Positions 5,043-5,842 of a stretch of 5,842 bases of DNA are shown here, one piece after another. Numbering within the stretch: position 1 is the stretch's first letter; each line of letters begins with the position of its first letter. The notes under the pieces were generated by a model, which did not search any database, was not told the DNA's origin, and saw only the letters and a program-made list of their open reading frames with translations. Made by a program: the position numbers and the translations under genes. The DNA is from Galactobacter sp. GTDB lineage: Bacteria; Actinomycetota; Actinomycetes; Actinomycetales; Micrococcaceae. The stretch lies in the NCBI RefSeq assembly GCF_022712295.1, contig NZ_JALAGT010000135.1:1-5842 (forward strand), in the 5' to 3' direction.

Positions 5043-5831
5043 ATGCGTACCCTCACTCGTGCTGCAGTGCAGCGCATCATGGCCATGGTGGCCGCCTTCG
5101 CCCTGGCGATGATCGGACTCGTTTCGGTCGTGGCCGCCCCGGCCCATGCGGCGACCGACGCCGCCGCCACCCTCACCGTCACCGAGGCCTCCGAGGCTGC
5201 AGGTCTGAGCGTGAAGGTGGATGGCGAGAACTTCACCGATCTTCCGCCCGCAGTCGGTGGTCCCACCTCCGGCGGCCTCTACGCCGCCATCGTGGACCGC
5301 GACCTGGTGATCGACGACACGCCACAGGGCGCCGACGTCACCCTCGGGGCCGCCTACGTCGCAAACATCCAGAACGGGGTCTTCACCACCACGGTGACGG
5401 CGGCTGCCGACAAGCTGGACAAGGCCAAGAACTACGACGTCGTCACTTGGTCCGCTCACGGCAACATCGCCAGTGCCAGCCTGGTCACCCGTGACGAGAT
5501 CACTCTGACCGCAGCCCAGAAGGAAGCCCTCTTCCCGGCCCCGAAGACCGTCGACGTTTCCAAGCCCACCATCTCCGGCACCGTCAAGGTCGGTAACACG
5601 GTCACCGCGAAGGCCTCCTCCGCGACGTCCGGCGCCAAGGTCAGCTACCAGTGGTTCAAGCCCACCACCGACGGCAAGCACTGGGCAAAGATCACCAACG
5701 GTGGCAACAAGTCCACCTACACCGTCCCGTCCGCCCTCAAGGGCAAGAAGATCCTGGTCAAGGCCACCGCCACGAAGACCGGCTACGCCTCGACCTCGAA
5801 GAACTCCTCGGCCAAGACCATCGCCAAGTGA
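5043..5831 (+). CDS. Secreted two-domain protein: acidic beta domain plus lysine-rich Ig-like domain
   Basis: The protein is 262 residues. A classical signal peptide has basic MRTLTRAAVQR, a hydrophobic core (about 13-31) and an AHA|AT cleavage site after residue 36, so the product is exported by Sec. Residues about 41-165 carry LTVTEASEAAGLSVKVDGENF, GGLYAAIV and YDVVTWSAHGN. This pattern is familiar from small beta-sandwich domains of actinobacterial exported proteins, some of which occur beside heme-binding HtaA domains. The domain has 17 Asp/Glu against 7 Lys/Arg. Residues about 172-262 resemble the Ig-like wall-protein repeat that begins KPTISGTVKVGNTVTAKAS and continues SYQWFK and STYTV. 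This part has 17 Lys, no Arg and only two acidic residues. There is no cysteine, LPXTG motif or C-terminal membrane helix, so it is released or held non-covalently. A role in surface binding is inference; no enzyme motif is seen. It follows the exporter gene by 110 bp. Confidence 0.85.
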   Translation: MRTLTRAAVQRIMAMVAAFALAMIGLVSVVAAPAHAATDAAATLTVTEASEAAGLSVKVDGENFTDLPPAVGGPTSGGLYAAIVDRDLVIDDTPQGADVTLGAAYVANIQNGVFTTTVTAAADKLDKAKNYDVVTWSAHGNIASASLVTRDEITLTAAQKEALFPAPKTVDVSKPTISGTVKVGNTVTAKASSATSGAKVSYQWFKPTTDGKHWAKITNGGNKSTYTVPSALKGKKILVKATATKTGYASTSKNSSAKTIAK

Positions 5832-5842
5832 CTCATCCGGAC

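Overview
The window is GC-rich DNA with actinobacterial features: strong third-position GC, GTG/TTG-type starts, TANNNT -10 boxes with weak -35 boxes, and exported proteins of DUF11/Ig-like style. The exported-protein style recalls Propionibacteriaceae or a related high-GC Gram-positive group. That placement is an impression from the proteins, not a proof. No RNA gene, CRISPR array, insertion sequence or phage gene is visible.

Layout. (1) Positions 1-1502, minus strand: the first 500 codons of a large exported protein. It has a long signal peptide, an unassigned N-terminal region and one complete DUF11-like (conserved repeat) domain. A second repeat begins as the gene runs off the left edge. 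(2) Positions 1503-1922: a divergent control region of about 420 bp with an unusual density of short repeated words. GGGTGA/TCACCC occurs six times, CCCTGAAA three times and GGGTGCG three times, together with a 14-bp perfect palindrome. (3) Positions 1923-3503, plus strand: a regulator with a long helical, TPR-like region and a C-terminal LuxR/GerE helix-turn-helix. It resembles the C-terminal half of MalT/LAL regulators without their NTPase module. Its best-placed ribosome binding site points to a rare ATT start codon. (4) Positions 3523 or 3607 to 4932, plus strand: a 12-helix major facilitator superfamily exporter. It is either co-transcribed with the regulator (TTG start with a good Shine-Dalgarno) or made from its own leaderless message (GTG start 6 nt after a -10 box). 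(5) Positions 4933-5042: a short, AT-rich promoter-like gap. (6) Positions 5043-5831, plus strand: a complete 262-residue secreted protein with an acidic all-beta-looking domain and a lysine-rich Ig-like C-terminal domain.

How the genes may fit together (inference): a one-component regulator sits between two cell-surface/secreted proteins and next to an exporter. The repeat-rich region between the regulator and the divergent surface protein is the natural place for it to act, giving a possible regulated cell-envelope module. No substrate, ligand or phenotype can be read from the sequence.
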